Shown here: piece by piece, positions 23,737 through 34,788 of the stretch | Layout of the letters: each line of letters starts with the position of its first letter | Position numbering within the stretch: position 1 is the stretch's first letter | NCBI GenBank assembly: GCA_004431415.1 | Contig: QPMI01000580.1 | Span: forward strand, 1-64,000 | Length of the DNA stretch: 64,000 nucleotides | DNA from: Cyanophora paradoxa | Taxonomy: Eukaryota; Glaucocystophyceae; Cyanophorales; Cyanophoraceae | Direction of reading: 5' to 3' | Translations under genes and position numbers: made by a program | The notes under the pieces: generated by a model | The model's input: the letters and a program-made list of their open reading frames with translations, nothing else | The model's database searches: none | Told to the model about the DNA's origin: nothing

Positions 23737-24277
23737 GCTTGGCCGACTTGGTCGATGCCGGCCAAGTCGCAGCTCGGATGCGGCCGCTGCGTTGATCAAG
23801 AAGGACAGGAGGCAGCAGCGAGACGAAGGCGGCCGACGAGTTTGTCGCGCGTTTGTTCGATTGTACCCAGCCCACCTCCTTCGTAGTACCCAGGCCCAGA
23901 AGCAAACTCCTGAGCCTGGCCGTTCGCCGCGCAGCAGACGCGCGGATCAGGTGCACAAGAAGTTGTTTGCATACGCCCCGACCGCCGCGGTGTCCAACCG
24001 GCTCGCGCAGCCCCTTCCGCGGCCAGGCATCTGGCGCACAGCTCTCTCGAAGGAAAGACTCGTTCTTCAGGTCCGTCGCGCCTCGCGGACCGGCGCGTCG
24101 GCCTGCACTGACGGCGCCGTCGCCCCAGCGAGCGTCACAGCGCACATCGGTGGAAGAACTCTCGCCGGGCCCCGCGAACCACGCGCAAGCCAGTGCGCCT
24201 TCGCGGAGCACTCGCAGCCGCCCTCGCGGGCGTCGTGTGAGGCTCACATCCGCGCCCCGGGCTCCCGCAGCTAAGCC
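23737..24277. other. Divergent promoter region between BRAP2-like and YJU2
   Basis: A minus-strand frame stays open here to 24247 but shows no family resemblance and is probably fortuitous. An additional 5' exon of the BRAP2-like gene cannot be excluded. Confidence 0.4.
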
Positions 24278-25959
24278 ATGGGCGAGCGCAAGGTCATCAA
24301 CAAGTACTACGTGCGTGCTGCGGCCCGCCTTGCGTCCCGCTGCCGCCGCGGCGCGCCCTCGCCGAGCGCGCGGCTGACGGCGCCTGCCCGCAGCCGCCGG
24401 ACTTCGACCCGGAGAAGCTCACGAAGCGGAAGCGGCCGAAGAATGACCAGATCAAGATTCGTATGATGATGCCGATGAGCGTCCAGTGCGTCCCCGCGCC
24501 CGGCCCCGCGCGCCCCGCCCCGCCCCGCCCCGGGGGCCGGGGGGCGAGCGGGGCGGGGCCCCGGGCAGGTGCACGACGTGCGGGGAGTACATCTACAAGG
24601 GGAAGAAGTTCAACTCGCGGAAGGAGACGGTGGAGAACGAGGACTACCTCGGCATCAAGATCTTCCGCCTCTACATGCGCTGCCCCCGCTGCTCCGCCGA
24701 GTTCACCATCAAGACCGACCCCAAGAACAGGCCCGCCGCCCCGCCCCCGAGAGCAGGCCGGCGCGGCGCGTGCTGACGGGGCGCGCAGCGACTACACGGC
24801 CGAGGTCGGAGTCATCCGGAACTTCGAGCCGTGGAAGGCCCGGGCGGAGGAGGTGCGCCCCCCGCGCCCCGCGCCCCCGGCCCCGCGCGCCCGGCGGGGC
24901 GCGGCTCACGGCGGGGCCGCAGGAGGAGAGGGCGAAGAGCCAGCGGGCGAACGAGGAGGAGGGCAACGCGATGAAGGCCCTCGAGAACCGCACCATGGAC
25001 TCGAAGCGGGAGATGGGTGCGCCCCGCGCCCCCGCCCCGGGCCGGCCGCCGCCGACGCCTTGCAGACATCCTGGACGCGCTGGACGAGATCAAGGCGCTG
25101 AACGCGGCGAACTCGGCCACCGACGTCGACTCCCTCCTCGACGAGCGCCGCCGCGAGGCCGCCGAGAAGCGCGTGCGCTGGCCCCGCCCCGCCCCGCCGG
25201 CCCCTTCCCCTCGCACGCCGCGCACGACGCCCGACGCCCGACGCGCGCCCCGCAGCGGCTGCAGGAGGAGGAGGACGACCGCCTCGCCGCCGAGATGTTC
25301 CGCAAGGCCACCTACACGGTGCCTCTGGCGGGGGGCGGCGCGGGCAGGCGCGGGGCTCACCGGCGCGCAGGTGAAGCGGCTCGAGGGCGGGGACGACGAG
25401 GAGGACGGGGAGGAGGAGGACGACGACAACTGGTCGGTCGACTCGGAGGCGCGCCCCGCCCCGCCCCGCCCCGCCCCGCCCGCCCCGCCCGGGCCCCGCG
25501 CGCCCGCCGACGCCGCCGACGCTCGCGGCAGGCGCCGAAGAAGGCGTCCAAGTTCGGGGCCGGCAAGTACGTCTTCGCCCCAAGGAGCAGTGGGGCACCG
25601 GCCCCGCCGACGCCGAGGGCGCCCCCGAGGACGGCCCGCCCCGCCCAGCGGCAGCAGCGGCAGCTCCAAGCCGGCCCCGAAGCCGGCCGCCAAGCCGGCC
25701 GCCAAGCCCTCCGCCTCCGCCGGTGCGGCGCCCCCGCTCGCCCCCCCGGCCGCCCGCCGCCGCTGACCCTCGGGCCGCGCCCCGCCGGGCAGTGCTGACG
25801 GCGGGGAAGGAGGACCCGGTGGCGAAGGCGAAGGAGGAGGAGGCGGCGGCGCCGGCGGTGCCGCTGGTGATCGTCAAGGCGAAGAAGAAGAAGGCGAAGG
25901 AGCCGGCCGGCCTCGCCCTCCTCGCCGCCTACGGCTCCGCCAGCGACGACGACGCGTAG
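24278..25959 (+). CDS. YJU2: Splicing factor YJU2 (CCDC94/CWC16 family)
   Basis: Yju2 joins the activated spliceosome and promotes the first catalytic step. Exon 1 (ATG 24278) encodes [11 protein letters not shown], then donor GTGCGT. The next exon gives [19 protein letters not shown], and across a further intron [20 protein letters not shown], then [18 protein letters not shown] and [12 protein letters not shown]. The four zinc-binding Cys (CxxC...CxxC) are present. Next [18 protein letters not shown] leads into a charged coiled-coil region, an acidic EEDEE run and a Lys/Ala-rich tail ending KAKKKKAKE before TAG 25957-25959. The intron 25449-25531 uses a GC donor (TCGGAG then GCGCGC). The N-terminal half is nearly identical to the family consensus; only the splicing of the low-complexity tail is uncertain. 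Confidence 0.95.
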
Positions 25960-26497
25960 ACCACCCCCGGCCCGTCGGCCCCGCCCCTTCCCTGCAGCTA
26001 GGTCCACGTAATTCCGTGTGCTTCCGTGCTGAATGAGTGTCTCGCTGGAACGGTCACAGCTGCAGGGCCTCGCCTTCCGCGGACAGCGATTGCGTTTCTG
26101 CAGCTGGATGAAATGTACAGAGCGCTGCTGCAGGAGGAGGATCGGCGCGCTGCCGGCGGCGACAGCACCGACCCGACGAACATCGGCGCGTACGCAACCT
26201 CTCGCGTGATCATACTTGAGGTACTTGTACTTGAGGTGCTGTGTGTCATACAGGCGCTCCATCATGCGGGCGCTAGCCAGCGCGCTAGCTGCGAGGCCAT
26301 GCGGTGAGCTGGATCGATATCGCCGAGTCGGAGCTCGCAGCGTGCGTCAAGTTCGCATACCCCTATTGTCGATCGATTGGCGTTAGTTAGCGAGCGAGGA
26401 GCGAACCAGTCACTCCGGTTTACGAACGAAGCGCTCATCCGGACAGCAAGTTCAACTCACCCGCGACCCCGCGTGGGCGGGTCTGCCCGAGCGAGCG
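25960..26497. other. Intergenic, no gene recognised
   Basis: Spacer between two plus-strand genes. Contains short direct repeats (GTACTTGAG near 26220). A 93-codon frame at 26026-26307 has no family resemblance. Confidence 0.5.
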
Positions 26498-28730
26498 ATG
26501 TCGGTCCTCGAGCAACGAGTGAAGCAGCGGCTCCAGGCACTTCAGGCACTACAAGCTGGCCAGGATGCGGCGGCAGAAGGCCCCCAGCCGGTTTCGCAAG
26601 TGCCTGCGGCCGCACTGCCATCGGAAAACGACGCGGTCTGCCCCCTGCGCTCGCTCCGCCATCGCCTTCCTTACTCTGCCGTGCGAGCAGCGCGAGCGGG
26701 CCGCGGAGCTGGAGGCAAACGGCGGGCCTCACGAGGAGTCTCACCCGGAAGCGGAAGCTTACATGTTTGACGAGCAAGAGCTGAACGCGCACGAGCATGT
26801 TGAGCATTACGGGCACATGGAGCGGCAGCGTTCGCGCCCGGACGTGGTGTCGCGGCTCTACCAGAAGGCGAACGAGTACGAGCAGCGGAGGGAGCGCATG
26901 GTAGAGCGTGAGTCGCCGCCCCCGGCACGGGCCCACGCGGCGCTGACGGGCGATGCAGGGCGGTTCGCTCCGAAGAAGCCGGCCATCAACCCGCGGAGCG
27001 AGGCGATTGCCTCGAGGACGGGCGTGAGCGTCCAGGAGCGGCTGCTGAGCGGCGTAAAGTCGTTCAACGCCAAATCGTGGGGCGCGAACAAGGCCGTCTC
27101 GCCCGACAAGTTCACGCGGGGCGTGCAGGACGCGAACCTGACCTTCCAGCCGAAGATCGACGCGAACAGCGCCCAGATGGCGAGCGCGAGCCGGCCGCCG
27201 GTCGCCACGCACGAGCGCCTCTACCACCACGTCAACGAGGACGTCCAGCGCCGCCGCGCCGAGCTCAAGGCCCAGAAGGACGAGGCCGAAGTCAAGGTGC
27301 CGCCCCGCCCCGCTCGCCGCGCGCCGACTGCGCCTCCCGGCCGCCCGCGTGACGCGCCGGGCCGGCGGCAGGAGTGCACGTTCGCGCCGCGGACGCTGAA
27401 GAACGTGCCGGGGATGGAGCATCCGCCGGGCGGCCTCGGGGACCACTTCGAGCGGCACATGCGCTGGCGCGCCCCGCCCGCACCGCGCCGCACCCGTGTT
27501 TGTCGGCAGGCGCGGCGTGACCGGCCGCCCTCGCGCCCCCGCAGGAAGGCGAAGCTGGACGAGCGTCTGGATCGGCAGCGGCGGGAGATGGAGCAGCGCG
27601 AGATCGCCGCCTGCACCTTCCGCCCCTCACTCGAGAAGGTCCGCCCCCGCTTTCCGCCTCCCAGCGCCAGCCGCCGCCGCTGACGAGCCGCTGGCGCGCG
27701 CAGAGCCCGAGCGACGCGGTGGTCAGCGCGTACGAGATCGGGGCGCTGGCGCTCTCGCCGCGGTCGCCCAAGGGCGGGGCCGGCTCGCCGACGGGCGGCG
27801 GCGGCAAGGGCGTGCAGGAGTTCCTGGAGCGCTGCGAGGTGGCGCGGCGCATGCGCGAGGAGCGCAAAAACGTGCCGCACGCGACCGGCGAGAAGTGGCG
27901 GCCGCAGGGGACGCGCCCGCAGCCCTTCCAGCTCACCACGGAGCTGCGCATGTCGGCGCACAAGGCCCGCACCGCGCGCCGCAAGCCGATGTGGGGCCCC
28001 GAGGAGGCCGCCGCCCCCGCCAGCGCCGCCTCCGCGCCGTCCTGGGCCCGCGGCGAGCTCCGCGGCTCCTCCTCGAGCCTCCGCGCCTCCGCCTCCTTCG
28101 CCGCCGCGATGCCGCGCACGCCCATCGAGGGTGCGACCCGCGCCCCGGCGCTCCTGCGCGCCGGAGCCGGCGGGGGCCGACGCGCGGGGCGCAGAGCTGA
28201 TGGCGGTGCGGGCGGCGGCGGGGGAGCCGGAGGAGGCCCCACGAGAGCGGCGGCGGCTGGACTTCGAGCGGCGCACGCCGGGCGGGCCGGGGGCGGCGGA
28301 GGCGGCGGCGCGGCGCCGCGCCGAGGAGCTCCTCGAGGGGGACTCGGCCGGCGAGAGCGAGGGCTACGGCTACGGCCACCCCGACGCCAACGGCGCCGGC
28401 TACGGCTACGGCGACGAGGACGACGGGGGGTACGGCGAGGAGGAGGAGGAGGGGGACGAGGGGGAGGGTGCGGGGCCGGGGGCGCGGGGCATCAACCCGC
28501 TGGCGGGCCCGGCGTCGGTGGACGAGCGGGTGCGCAAGGGGCTGGAGGACTACTACGAGCGGGTGCGGCAGCGCAAGGAGATCCTCGCCGCCAAGCGCGC
28601 CGAGGCTTCCGCCCTCGCCGTCCGTCCCCGCCGCGCCCGCCCCCGCGCCCCGACGCGCCTCACGCGCCCCCGCGCCCCGCAGCTCGAGCGCCGCGCCAAG
28701 GCCGACGCCGCCCTCCCCTCCTGGAAGTAG
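26498..28730 (+). CDS. Unrecognised charged protein with repeated F-x-P motifs (possibly cytoskeletal)
   Basis: I do not recognise the family. The gene starts at ATG 26498 (MSVLEQRVKQRL). An intron with donor GTCTGC joins SENDA to QRERAAELEANG. The protein is Arg/Glu-rich with recurring short motifs: SRLYQKANEYEQRRERM, FAPKKPAINPRSEAI, LTFQPKIDANS, ERLYHHVNEDVQRRRAE, CTFAPRTL and ACTFRPSLEK. Such alternating LY...A...R and F-x-P-x-I/L motifs recur in flagellar or cytoskeleton-associated protist proteins; that link is only suggestive. A later exon encodes FLERCEVARRMREERKN, then a Gly/Tyr/Asp/Glu-rich stretch (28350-28470) and a helical tail GLEDYYERVRQRKEILAAKR, ending at TAG 28728-28730. At least four introns are visible. 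Confidence 0.65.
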
Positions 28731-29021
28731 CCCGCAGCCCTCGCCTTCTATTTCGTAGCCCTTAGCTCTAGCGACAAGCCAGGCGCCCGCCCTCATCTTT
28801 TGTGCTTTTTCTCTTTGGTCATGAATGATGCGTATCACCATCGATATCCTCTTGATCACCTTGGGCCGCTCAAGTTGGGCGCCCGCTCAATTAACGGTGT
28901 GGATTGCATGCGAACGACTTGAACCACGTTTCTGTTGAACCTGAAGGCTATTTCTAACAAAGCACACGATCAAACGCGTTCTACGTATACCTAGTTGCCT
29001 CAAAAAGCTAAGCTACGCGTG
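28731..29021. other. Convergent intergenic spacer
   Basis: AT-richer 291-bp spacer between a plus-strand and a minus-strand gene end. Probably holds both polyadenylation regions. Confidence 0.4.
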
Positions 29022-29482
29022 CTACAAAGGCAGCAACAACCCTTGGCCCTTGCAGCGCTTGCAGAGTATCCTGCCCCGCCCCCTGCACACTTTGCATTTG
29101 ATCCCGCCTGCCGAGCGGATCCGGATTAGAGGCGCCGGCGCCGGCGCGGCCTGCGCATGCTAGCGCTGGACCGGGAGGTGCTGATGGCATGGGCACACCG
29201 GCCATCACTTTAGTCCCCGAGCAAGCGAAGCAATCCGCGCCTCCCTTCCCTTGGCATCTCTCGCACACGCGCGGCGGCGGGCTCTGCGTGCGGAACCGAC
29301 AGCAGTCAGAACATTGGAATTATGAGCGGCGCGGCGCTCCTTGCTATCTAGCCATGAAGACGATATGCATTATAAGCACGGCATCCGCGCGCCGGGAACG
29401 TGCGCAGCTAAGGGGGGCGGCGGTATAGGCTCGCTGGTTTGCACGCGTGCGCGCGTGGGCCTAGCCGGGGCGCTGGATTCAT
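29022..29482 (-). CDS. Small DnaJ-type CxxCxGxG zinc-finger protein
   Basis: The last exons encode four Cys-rich motifs: CERCQGKGGADC followed by FACSGTK, then KCKVCRGRGRILCKRCKGQG, ending with a short Leu tail at TAG 29022-29024. This is the DnaJ central zinc-finger pattern without a J domain, as in plastid BSD2/LQY1-like thiol chaperones. The main exon begins after a CTGACTGC...GCACGCAG acceptor at about 29286. The first exon is not fixed; an ATG at 29482 gives an Arg/Ala/Pro-rich start (MNPAPRLGPRAHACK) that would suit an organelle transit peptide. An intron is needed between the two zinc modules (about 29105-29215). The zinc finger is clear; the start and location are inferred. Confidence 0.6.
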
Positions 29483-30015
29483 CGGACGAGGCAGGATTGC
29501 TCCATTGTCGGCGCTAGTCCGTCTGTGCCGCCAGAGCGTTCCAGCGCGTGCTCACCCTCGAGCCAGAACTTGTCCATAACAAGCCGGCTCCGATCGCTAT
29601 AAGAATGCCACCGAACACCGAATTTCCGATCGCTGCGGTCTCCGGCATCCCGTCGTTGTAGTAGTAGGGCCGCGCCCGGGGTACTTGGCAATCGCCCGTG
29701 GGGGGTACGGGCATGTACTGTGCCTGGCAGCATGTATGCATTCGCCACGCCCTGCGTCGGTGCAAACCGCGTCAAGCGGCCGCGCGTCCAGTCTCCGCTG
29801 CGGCAGGCCGCGCTCGAACATAGCTCATCGGGGCGCCGATCGCCGCCGCGGCTCTCGGGCGTGCTTTCGCCGCCCGCGCGTGCCTTTCGACATGTTGCTA
29901 GCGCTGCCGTTATCCCTCCTGCGGCGCGCTCTAGCGCGTCCCCGCCGCCCTCGCCCGAGGTTCGCGCCGAGCCGCCGCGGACATTCGCAGCTGGACTCAC
30001 TCCGTGCGCGCACAG
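29483..30015. other. Intergenic with a possible short minus-strand membrane-protein ORF
   Basis: No established gene. A minus-strand frame at 29514-29765 includes the hydrophobic segment AIGNSVFGGILIAIGAGLLW preceded by a Tyr-rich PYYYNDGMPE, which could be a small one-helix protein. There is no family match and no second exon confirms it. Confidence 0.3.
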
Positions 30016-32050
30016 ATGCCTTCTTACGACGAGTCGGTGGGGCCCCGCGCCCACCCGCTAATGACGCTCAGACGCGCCGACCGCGGCCTCGCCCAGTCTG
30101 GCGAGGGTCTCGAAGGCGGCGGCGCCGGCGGCAGCGGCGCCGGCGATTCCGATTCCGCCGAGCCCCCGGTGCGCCCAGGCACCGTTGGCGTTTACTGCGA
30201 GGCTTACGGGCGCACAGGTGCCGCCTTCCGGCGGCGCCGTCCCTTTTCTCGAGCCGCCAAGCGGGGTGCGGTACCCTTACTATTATGGTGATGATCATTC
30301 AGGAAAGGCTGCGCAGGACCTGAAGAAGGGGAGGACCGCGGGCGGCATCTTCACCTTTGTGCGCAACGGAGAGCTGAATGCCGTCCCCATCAAGTCGGAG
30401 GCGGAGGCGGAGGAGAACCGGCGCAGGGCCGGGCGCTACGAGGAGGCGGTGGGCCCGCCGCGCCACCGTCAGATCATCTGAGAGGGGTTGCTCTGCTGAG
30501 CTTCGCCGGGCAGGTTCGGAAACTGCCCTTTGGCGAGGTGATACAGATCGACGACGACGACGACGCCGCCGCGGAAGCACCGGGGCACCTCAAAGGCAGG
30601 CTGGGCCGTAACGAGCACTTCCCCAAGCTGTGCGCCGAGAGCGGGACGGAGACCACGGTCGGCTCTTTCGTTTAATTGGCCGCAAGAGCTAAACTGACGT
30701 GTGCACGAAGACCATGGGTGTGAACGCCTCCATCCGCATCTCGGAGCCGTTCTCCTACTGGAACCCTTGGGCCCATGGCGAGTACGGGAAAGCCCACGAG
30801 CTGCGGAAAGAGGCGAACCGGCTGGGGTGGCTGCGGATCCACAAGTGCAGGGGGGACGCCGCGGCGCAGACCATTCTGAACAAGTTCTCCCGGCTCCGGC
30901 GGAAGGTGCACTCTTTGCGTTCCACACTAGTCCTTTCTTCCTAGGACTGCGCTTCCTCGTTTAAACTGAAGGGCGGGGGCCGGCGGGCCGCAGGAGGCCG
31001 AAGAGTACATGCAGGGGGTGGGCAGGACTCCGGAGACAGTCGGGGCTGCCTTTCGGAGCCGGGTGGAGAAGGATCCCGAGCTTGGCAAGCATCACATGTT
31101 CATCGAGGATGCAAAGGTGGCCAGCTCGCCTCGCCTGTGGCGCCCTGACCTGATGACGGAGAGCAAGGTGCGCCAGCGCAGCTCGTGCTCCGATGCGCCA
31201 TAGCTCTGCTGCTCTATCTGCTGCTCTAGTCTGTCTATCCCTTCCATTCGCTTCCCTTTCTCTTTCCTTTTTCCCTCCCCCCTGACCACCTGTGTGCTCA
31301 GAACGGCCTCGTGCTCTTCATCGTCGACCTCGACGGCCTGTACTTCACCATGCGCGACGAGGAGGAGCGGGCTTTGAAGGAGTCGCCCCGCGAGGACGAC
31401 ATCGCGCGAGATGCGCACGCGGAGTGGGGCCGGAAGCACGTCGCCATCGTGTACGTGCGGGCGTACCTGGACGGCGCCGGCTTCAGCGCGGACCGCTTCG
31501 CGGATGAGATGTTGGAGATCATGAAGATGGGCATCGGCGAGCTCAAAGAGGGTGCGCCGCCTGCGCTCGCCTTCCCCTGGCGCACCTTCCCTGGCGCGCC
31601 CGCCAGCACATCCTGATGCGCTCGCAGCTCTGGCACACTCGGACCCGGAGCTGCGCCTGGCAGAGGCGTCGAGCGGCCTCTACACCGTGCTGAGGATGTT
31701 CGCGGTGCGCCTCCGCGCTCCCAACGGTGCGACTGGGCTCACTCCCCAGTAAACACGTTCAGAAGGGCAACGTCGTCGGCGGCGGCATCTTTTCTCCGGC
31801 CCTGCTGCATCAGCCGCGTCGACGTCCGCAGGTTCTCGAGGGCCGGTGCTCCAACCCAGACTGCCCGACGCCGGAGTCGTCCTCCGGTCGGTGGGCGTAT
31901 GGCCGCAAGGGCTGGCCCTCCGAAGGGCAGATCTTTTGTCGGGCCTGCTACCTGTACACAAACAAGCACAAGTGCGCTCCCCACGAGGCCTGGGACACTC
32001 CCCGCCTCATCCCCGTGGCCGCAGGGGGGAGAAGATGCGGCCACGCCTAG
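30016..32050 (+). CDS. Multi-exon protein with C-terminal GATA-like zinc finger
   Basis: Seven or more exons join in frame across introns with donors GTGCGC, GTGGGC and GTCGGC and CTGAC/CTCAC branch motifs. The protein begins MPSYDESVGPR (ATG 30016; an upstream exon is possible because ACAG precedes it). It contains a Gly/Ala linker and VRYPYYYGDD, then an acidic DDDDD patch, then FSYWNPWAHGEYGKAHELRK. A globular segment follows (GLVLFIVDLDGLYFTMRDE, AIVYVRAYLDGAGF). Splicing at GTGCGC after RMFA gives KGNVVGGGIFSP and then the finger: CSNPDC, a loop of about 24 residues, then FCRACYLYTNKHK. The C-x-x-C-Y-L-Y end resembles GATA fingers (CNACGLY), but the first Cys pair is spaced by four residues. 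The gene ends at TAG 32048-32050. A nuclear role is possible; the main body is unrecognised. Confidence 0.6.
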
Positions 32051-32156
32051 GCCTGGCCCTTGCTCACGAGGGCGAGGGCGAGGGCGAGGGCGATGGATGA
32101 GGGCGAGGGCGAGGCCGCGGCATGCCGGCGGCCTCGCGATCGAGCTCTGCTCGGGT

Positions 32157-32650
32157 AGCTCAAAGCTCAAAGCTCAAAGCTCAAAGCTCACTAGTTATAT
32201 GGTGAGGCCTAAATTGAAGTAGCTCAAAGCTCAAAGCTCAAAGCTCAAAGCTCAAAGCTCAAAGCTCAAAGCTCAAAGCTCAATTGCAAAGCTCAAAGCT
32301 CAAAGCTCAAAGCTCAAAGCTCAATTGCAAAGCTCAAAGCTCAAAGCTCAAAGCTCAAAGCTCAAAGCTCAATTGCAAAGCTCAAAGCTCAAAGCTCAAA
32401 GCTCAAAGCTCAAAGCTCAAAGCTCAAAGCTCAAAGCTCAAAGCTCAATTGCAAAGCTCAAAGCTCAAAGCTCAAAGCTCAAAGCTCAATTGCAAAGCTC
32501 AAAGCTCAAAGCTCAAAGCTCAAAGCTCAAAGCTCAAAGCTCAAAGCTCAAAGCTCAATTGCAAAGCTCAAAGCTCAAAGCTCAAATTAACTTGTAAAGC
32601 TCAAAGCTCAAAGCTCACTAGTTAACGTTATATGTTGAGGCCTCAAATTG
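32157..32650. repeat. Heptamer satellite (AAAGCTC)n with CAATTG spacers
   Basis: Two blocks of the 7-bp unit AAAGCTC: a short one (32157-32189) and a long one (32221-32619). Within the long block, CAATTG interruptions begin at 32281, 32322, 32370, 32446, 32487 and 32556. Their spacings (41, 48, 76, 41, 69) all equal 6 plus a whole number of heptamers (5, 6, 10, 5, 9). Both blocks end in related sequence: CTCACTAGTTATATGGTGAG at 32187, and CTCACTAGTTAACG leading to TATGTTGAGGCCT at 32614. The array is open in several plus-strand frames because the unit contains no stop; it is not a gene. The remaining flanks (32051-32156 and 32651-32836) hold no gene. Confidence 0.95.
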
Positions 32651-32836
32651 GGGTTGCAATTAATATTGGGGGGAAGACCGGCATGGCCGCAAAGGCGGCG
32701 GGCCGGCGCCGGGGGTGGGTACAGGCCGGTGCCGTGCACATGGGTCTACCCCCCGCAGAAGGCCGCTGCTCGTCCGCAGCCTGCCGCTGAGCCGCCACAC
32801 CCCGGGCGAGCGCAACCCTGCGCCCTGGCGGCGGCT

Positions 32837-34509
32837 ATGGGCCGCGAGGCGAAGCGCGGCGCCGCGAAAAAGACGAAGGAGCACAAGCAACCTCGGGACA
32901 ACGATTTAGTAAAGAAGCTCGGGTGACTGCGTGCTCTCGACCCGCCGCGGCGCGCCAGCTAACTCCCTTTACCATGCAGCGACCAAGTGCGGTTGAAAGG
33001 ATTCAGGATCGTCGATGTCGTGGGGTGAGCGGCATCGCATAGCTGGAACCGCGCGGCGCGCCCTCCGGCGGCCTGCGCGCGACTGCGCACCTGGTCCGCG
33101 CGCGAGCGCTTAGGCTGACCCTCGCCGGCACGCCGCAGCGATGGCAACTGCCTCTTCCGGTCGATAGCGGACCAGCTGTGCGGCTCACAGCACCGGCACG
33201 CGGAGTACCGCAAGCGGATCATGGACTACATCGCGGCGCGGCCAGACGAGTACGCCGGCCCGCCCCGCCCCTCCCTCTCCCCCGCCCCCCCTCTGACCTC
33301 TCCTCTCATCCGCAGATACGCCCCCTTCATGGGTGCGCGCTGCGTCCCCGCCCGGCGCGCCCGCCAAGCTAGAGGCGAGCTGATGCTGCTGGGCGGGGAA
33401 CGGGCAGAGGATGACAAGAGCTTCGAGCAGTACGTGGGGGAGATGCAGGAGGACGGGGAGTGGGGCGGGCAGCTCGAGATCGTCGCCGCCTGCAACGCCT
33501 ACCGCGTCAACGTCGTCATCCACCAGGTCGACAGCCCCGCCTGGTCTGCCCCGCCCCGCCCCAGCCCGGCCCCGGCCCCCTCGTCCCGCTGCCTTCGACG
33601 CTGTAGCAGGGAGATCGTCAACTTCGAGCGGGCCCCGACCATGCACCTCGCCTACTTCTCCCACGAGGCCCGCCCGCGCACTCCGCCCGCGTGCGCCCGC
33701 GCCGCCGGCGCCGGCGCCGACGCGGGCGCAGCACTACGGCAGCGTGCGCTCGCGGGAGCAGGCGGGGGACTCGGAGCCGGCCATCTCGACGCTCCCGCCT
33801 GCGCGCACGGCCGGGGGGCCCGGGCCCGGGTGGGGGCGGGGCCGCGGATGAGCGAGGAGGAGGCGGCGGTGTGCCGGGCCTCGGGCTGCGAGGACCTCGC
33901 CCGCATCCGCGAGGCCATCGACGAGGCAGCCGGCCCTGCCCGCCCACTCCGCCCCACCCCGCCCCTGACGCCCGCCCGGCGGCCCGCCCCGCGCAGTGCT
34001 GCGGCGACGTCGACGCGGCGGCGGAGCTCCTCACCTTCCGCAGTGCGCGCCCCGCGCGCCGTGGGGACGCCCCTCCTCCTTCGCCCTGCCCGCCCACCGC
34101 GGCCCCGCCCGCAGTGCGCAGCAGGGGCGGGCCGGGCCTCATCAACAGGGGGCCCCCGCCGCCGCCGCCACGGGCCCCCTCTCCGCCGCGCTCCGTGTGA
34201 GCTTGGGCCCGCCCCGCGGCGCGCGCGCTGCTGCTGAGGCCGGCGGCGGGCGCGGCGGCGGCAGGCGGGAGGAGAAGGGGAACAAGAAGCTCTCGAACCG
34301 GCAGCGGCAGCAGCAGGAGAAGGAGCGCCGGCGCGCCTTCGAGGCCGAGGTCCGTCCCCCCCGGGCCCGCCCCCGGCCGCCCGGCCCCCGCAGCTGCAGC
34401 ACGCCGGCTGAGGGCGCCGCGGCGGCAGGCGGCGCGGCGGCAGCGGAGCGACCACGACGCACAGGGGGCGGAGGAGCTCGGGGCCTACATGGGTGCCCTG
34501 CGCCTGTAG
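32837..34509 (+). CDS. OTU-domain deubiquitinase, OTUD3-like
   Basis: OTUD3-type cysteine proteases remove ubiquitin chains. Exon 1 (32837-32922) gives MGREAKRGAAKKTKEHKQ; exon 2 (32980-33024) gives DQVRLKGFRIVDVVG, and exon 3 (from 33139) reads DGNCLFRSIADQLCGSQHRH with the catalytic Cys. Next come YRKRIMDYIAARPDEY, FEQYVGEMQEDGEWGGQLE and AYRVNVVIHQVDSP, then PTMHLAYFSHE with the catalytic-site His. The exon that follows, after the GC-AG intron 33668-33731, begins HYGSVR, restoring the family's EHYxSVR block. A UBA-like helix set (SGCEDLARIREAIDE, then GDVDAAAELL) and a basic KLSNRQRQQQEKERRR tail follow, as in OTUD3. A last exon ends GAYMGALRL at TAG 34507-34509. Start, active site, UBA and tail order all match the family. 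Confidence 0.92.
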
Positions 34510-34788
34510 GCCGACGATCTGTTGCGTCAATTGCACGGCGGCATACCGCTGAGCTCGGCAGCTGGAGTTCAACTTGCGCTTAAGTTGGGCACTGCGGCAC
34601 GCGTACGGGGTGGGCATACGCACAGCTGCCAGGCTGCGGCTCGAATCCTCGTGGCGCCGGTTACGGGTTCCCCGTTCAAAACACGGCGCGGCGGCACCAC
34701 GGCCGAGAGCCTCGGAGCAAACGATAGCACGCGCTAACATCGGGAAAGCGTCTAGAGAGCCAAGCGAACTCGTAGCGGATAGCGGGCG
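34510..34788. other. Intergenic, promoter of kinase gene
   Basis: 279-bp spacer between two plus-strand genes; no feature recognised. Confidence 0.4.

Noticed and set aside
26026-26307. 93-codon plus-strand ORF between YJU2 and the next gene
   Set aside because: No family resemblance, no splice-compatible neighbours, and composition like the surrounding intergenic DNA.
32284-32625. Open frames encoding repeated KAQSSKL or KLKAQSS peptides
   Set aside because: They are translations of the AAAGCTC satellite and have no start context, flanking exons or family.
32157-32650. CRISPR-like array
   Set aside because: Unit is only 7 bp with no unique spacers, and the genome is eukaryotic.
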